In this document: positions 32,895 through 34,313 of the stretch, one piece after another
Position numbering within the stretch: position 1 is the stretch's first letter
Layout of the letters: every line of letters begins with the position of its first letter
Source: Methanomassiliicoccales archaeon
GTDB taxonomy: Archaea; Thermoplasmatota; Thermoplasmata; Methanomassiliicoccales; UBA472
NCBI GenBank assembly: GCA_038740345.1
Contig: JAVYMA010000002.1
Location: forward strand, 1-34,313
Reading direction: 5' to 3'
Length of the DNA: 34,313 bases
The notes under the pieces: model-generated
Told to the model about the DNA's origin: nothing
Seen by the model: only the letters and a program-made list of their open reading frames with translations
Databases searched by the model: none
Made by a program: the position numbers and the translations under genes

Positions 32895-33534
32895 ACCGAG
32901 AAGCTCCATGCGTCCGGGAAAGATCGTCTGTGTAGGACAAAACTATCATGCCCATATAAGAGAGCTGAACTCGGAAATACCACAGGAGCCAGTGCTATTC
33001 CTCAAGCCCTCTTCGGCCTTGGTGGGTGATGGCGACGACATACTCATCCCGAGAGGTTTGGGCAGGGTGGACTACGAAGGGGAGCTGGCGGCGATCATCG
33101 GCAGAAGAGCCAGTCGGGTAAGCGCAGATGAAGCGTTGCAATACGTGGACTCCTTAGCCGCTTTCAACGATGTGACTGCCAGGGATGTGCAATCTCGCGC
33201 CCGGAAGGCAGGTCTGCCCTGGTCATTGGCCAAAGGAATAGACACCTTCGCGCCTCTGTCTGCACCATTCCCTTTGAAAAAGGTACCTGATGTCAAGGCG
33301 CTAACTGTAGAGACACGCCTGAATGGAGAACTGAGGCAGAGAGGTCGAGTGGCGGACATGATATTTTCATTGGAGGAATTGATCGCGTTCATCTCTAGCT
33401 ATATGACTTTGGAAAAAGGGGATGTCGTGGCCACTGGGACTCCAGAGGGTGTAGGTCCTCTCAGGGACGGAGACGTGGTGGAAGTCACCATTCCCGGTGT
33501 GGCCAGGGTGAGGAATAGGGTTAAATCGATCTAG
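32884..33534 (+). CDS. Fumarylacetoacetate hydrolase family protein
   Basis: A metal-dependent C-C bond hydrolase or decarboxylase fold. 216 residues, the short FAH form. It shows GKIVCVGQNYHAHIREL, EPVLFLKPSSALVGDGD, the metal-binding region RVDYEGELAAIIG (with conserved acidic residues) and YVDSLAAFNDVTARDVQ, then the lysine-containing LPWSLAKGIDTFAPLS and DVVATGTPEGVGPLRDGD. All expected blocks are present, so it is likely active, perhaps as an acylpyruvase or oxaloacetate decarboxylase, but the substrate cannot be read from sequence. A later ATG (32908) fits the conserved start better, and neither has a clear Shine-Dalgarno. It ends 6 nt from the convergent helicase gene. Confidence 0.92.
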   Translation: MRIEPRSSMRPGKIVCVGQNYHAHIRELNSEIPQEPVLFLKPSSALVGDGDDILIPRGLGRVDYEGELAAIIGRRASRVSADEALQYVDSLAAFNDVTARDVQSRARKAGLPWSLAKGIDTFAPLSAPFPLKKVPDVKALTVETRLNGELRQRGRVADMIFSLEELIAFISSYMTLEKGDVVATGTPEGVGPLRDGDVVEVTIPGVARVRNRVKSI

Positions 33535-33540
33535 ATCAGC

Positions 33541-34313
33541 TCAGTCCCAGAACCTCTTAGTGCGAGCGTAATTGACCTCCGCCATGAGGATGTCGCGCAG
33601 GAAATCGTCCTCCTCCTCGTGAAAGCCGCTCAAAATGCGAGCCGCTGCATCAGGGCCAACTCCCCTCGCGGCCAGGCAAAGCAGCGCCTTTGATCCATTG
33701 CCATTTACCAGGCTAGCGTTTTTGTACATGCGCTTCACTTCCGCCGCCTCATCTTCCGTCAAGGGCCGTTTGGATAGCAGCTTGACATGGTCCTTATTAT
33801 AAGCGCGGAGAGCGGCTACCATCTTCCCTCCGCAGCGTTGGCAGAATATCTTATCGGGAGAATCCTTGACTTTGATCTTCCATTGCGCCTGACATTTGAG
33901 ACAGGTAAGGAATAGCTGTTCCTCCTCTAGACGTTTCTTTAAAGCCATTAGAATGGAATGATCTGCGCGCTGAGGGGCAATTAGCTCTTTAGAATGCTCC
34001 AACCCGGCACGACCTATAGGCGTCAGGGAGGTTACTTCGATGCGAATCCTACCCTCCTGTAGCCATCGCATAATGCGCATCGTCCCCTCCAAGTCCAAAT
34101 CCTCCCATAGCACGCGGTTCACGGCCTCCTCGAACATCGGGGTACCTTCATACGCCTCAAAAAGGCGATTGAAATTGATGGATTGATAGTCTGCATCCTT
34201 CTCCACCGCCCCGAACTTCTTAGCCACATAAACGAATCTCCAGCGCAGGAAAGAGGAATTCTTCATCACCATGCGCATGAGGGCTTCCACGTTTTCAGCC
34301 TTAATGGATAAAA
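33541..34313 (-). CDS. C-terminal part of an Lhr-type (large helicase-related) protein, truncated by the window
   Basis: The frame is open to the right edge, so the N-terminus and helicase core lie outside. The 256 visible residues resemble the C-terminal region of archaeal Lhr helicases: FLRWRFVYVAKKFGAV, then FEAYEGTPMFEEAVNRVLWEDLDLEGT and RIMRWLQEGRIRI-EV-TSLTPIG. A zinc ribbon follows (CLKC...CQRCGGK, residues about 135-158 of the visible part). A helical end contains CLAARGVGPDAAARILSGF, like an HhH-type element. Lhr proteins are ATP-dependent 3'-5' DNA helicases linked to repair or recombination. The internal GTG at 34290 is not the true start. Identity rests on C-terminal patterns only. 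Confidence 0.75.
   Translation of the reverse strand, partial: LSIKAENVEALMRMVMKNSSFLRWRFVYVAKKFGAVEKDADYQSINFNRLFEAYEGTPMFEEAVNRVLWEDLDLEGTMRIMRWLQEGRIRIEVTSLTPIGRAGLEHSKELIAPQRADHSILMALKKRLEEEQLFLTCLKCQAQWKIKVKDSPDKIFCQRCGGKMVAALRAYNKDHVKLLSKRPLTEDEAAEVKRMYKNASLVNGNGSKALLCLAARGVGPDAAARILSGFHEEEDDFLRDILMAEVNYARTKRFWD

Overview
The window looks like an archaeal chromosome segment, most likely from a Thermoplasmata-type euryarchaeon (Methanomassiliicoccales-like; the lineage is inferred from gene content, not computed). Support for archaea comes from TATA/BRE-like promoter boxes about 25-30 nt ahead of several genes and both tRNAs, a tRNA with a bulge-helix-bulge intron, archaeal families (DUF531, DUF2769, DUF835, Lhr, KaiC-like ATPases, a deoxyhypusine-synthase-family enzyme) and FlaI/Tad-type pilus motors. 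Bacterial-type DNA gyrase and a DnaA-like ATPase are also present, which fits the strong bacterial gene influx known in this group. I see no rRNA, CRISPR array, insertion sequence or phage.

Layout. (1) 1-2115, minus: C-terminally cut gene for a large protein with an unmistakable bacterial DnaA-type AAA+ domain followed by a DUF835 domain. (2) 2230-2331: tRNA-Thr(CGU) with a predicted intron of about 26 nt in the D-loop. (3) thiC (minus) and gyrB-gyrA (plus) diverge from a shared control region with facing TATA boxes and two small palindromes. (4) 8555-10470: a KaiC-like ATPase and a coiled-coil/zinc-ribbon protein that appears to begin at CTG. (5) 10660-17709: a 2349-residue surface protein with beta-solenoid-like repeats, six CARDB domains, one C-terminal membrane anchor and cytoplasmic zinc ribbons. 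(6) 18218-24543, minus: a compact Tad/Epd-like pilus operon in the order pilin-like protein, ATPase, TadB-like, TadC-like, second ATPase, with a small alkylguanine-DNA alkyltransferase just downstream. (7) tRNA-Phe(GAA), a conserved archaeal protein of unknown role, and a long coiled-coil protein fused to a KaiC-like domain with an altered Walker A motif. (8) 27629-29588: a 59-residue protein, a deoxyhypusine-synthase-like enzyme and a DUF531 protein. (9) A gene-poor stretch of about 680 nt, then purM, a DUF2769 cysteine-rich protein with an overlapping small ORF, rlmE/ftsJ, an 86-residue conserved-looking protein, a fumarylacetoacetate-hydrolase-family enzyme, and the C-terminal part of an Lhr-type helicase cut by the right edge.

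Functional themes. Gyrase and the DnaA-like protein represent bacterial-style DNA topology and AAA+ machinery in an archaeal background. The pilus operon and the giant anchored protein form a cell-surface block. Two separate loci pair KaiC-like ATPases with long coiled coils, once as neighbouring genes and once as a fusion, suggesting a recurring but unexplained partnership. The most unusual items are the DnaA-DUF835 fusion, the D-loop intron, the pilus operon with two ATPases, and the giant protein that places zinc ribbons on the inner side of the membrane.
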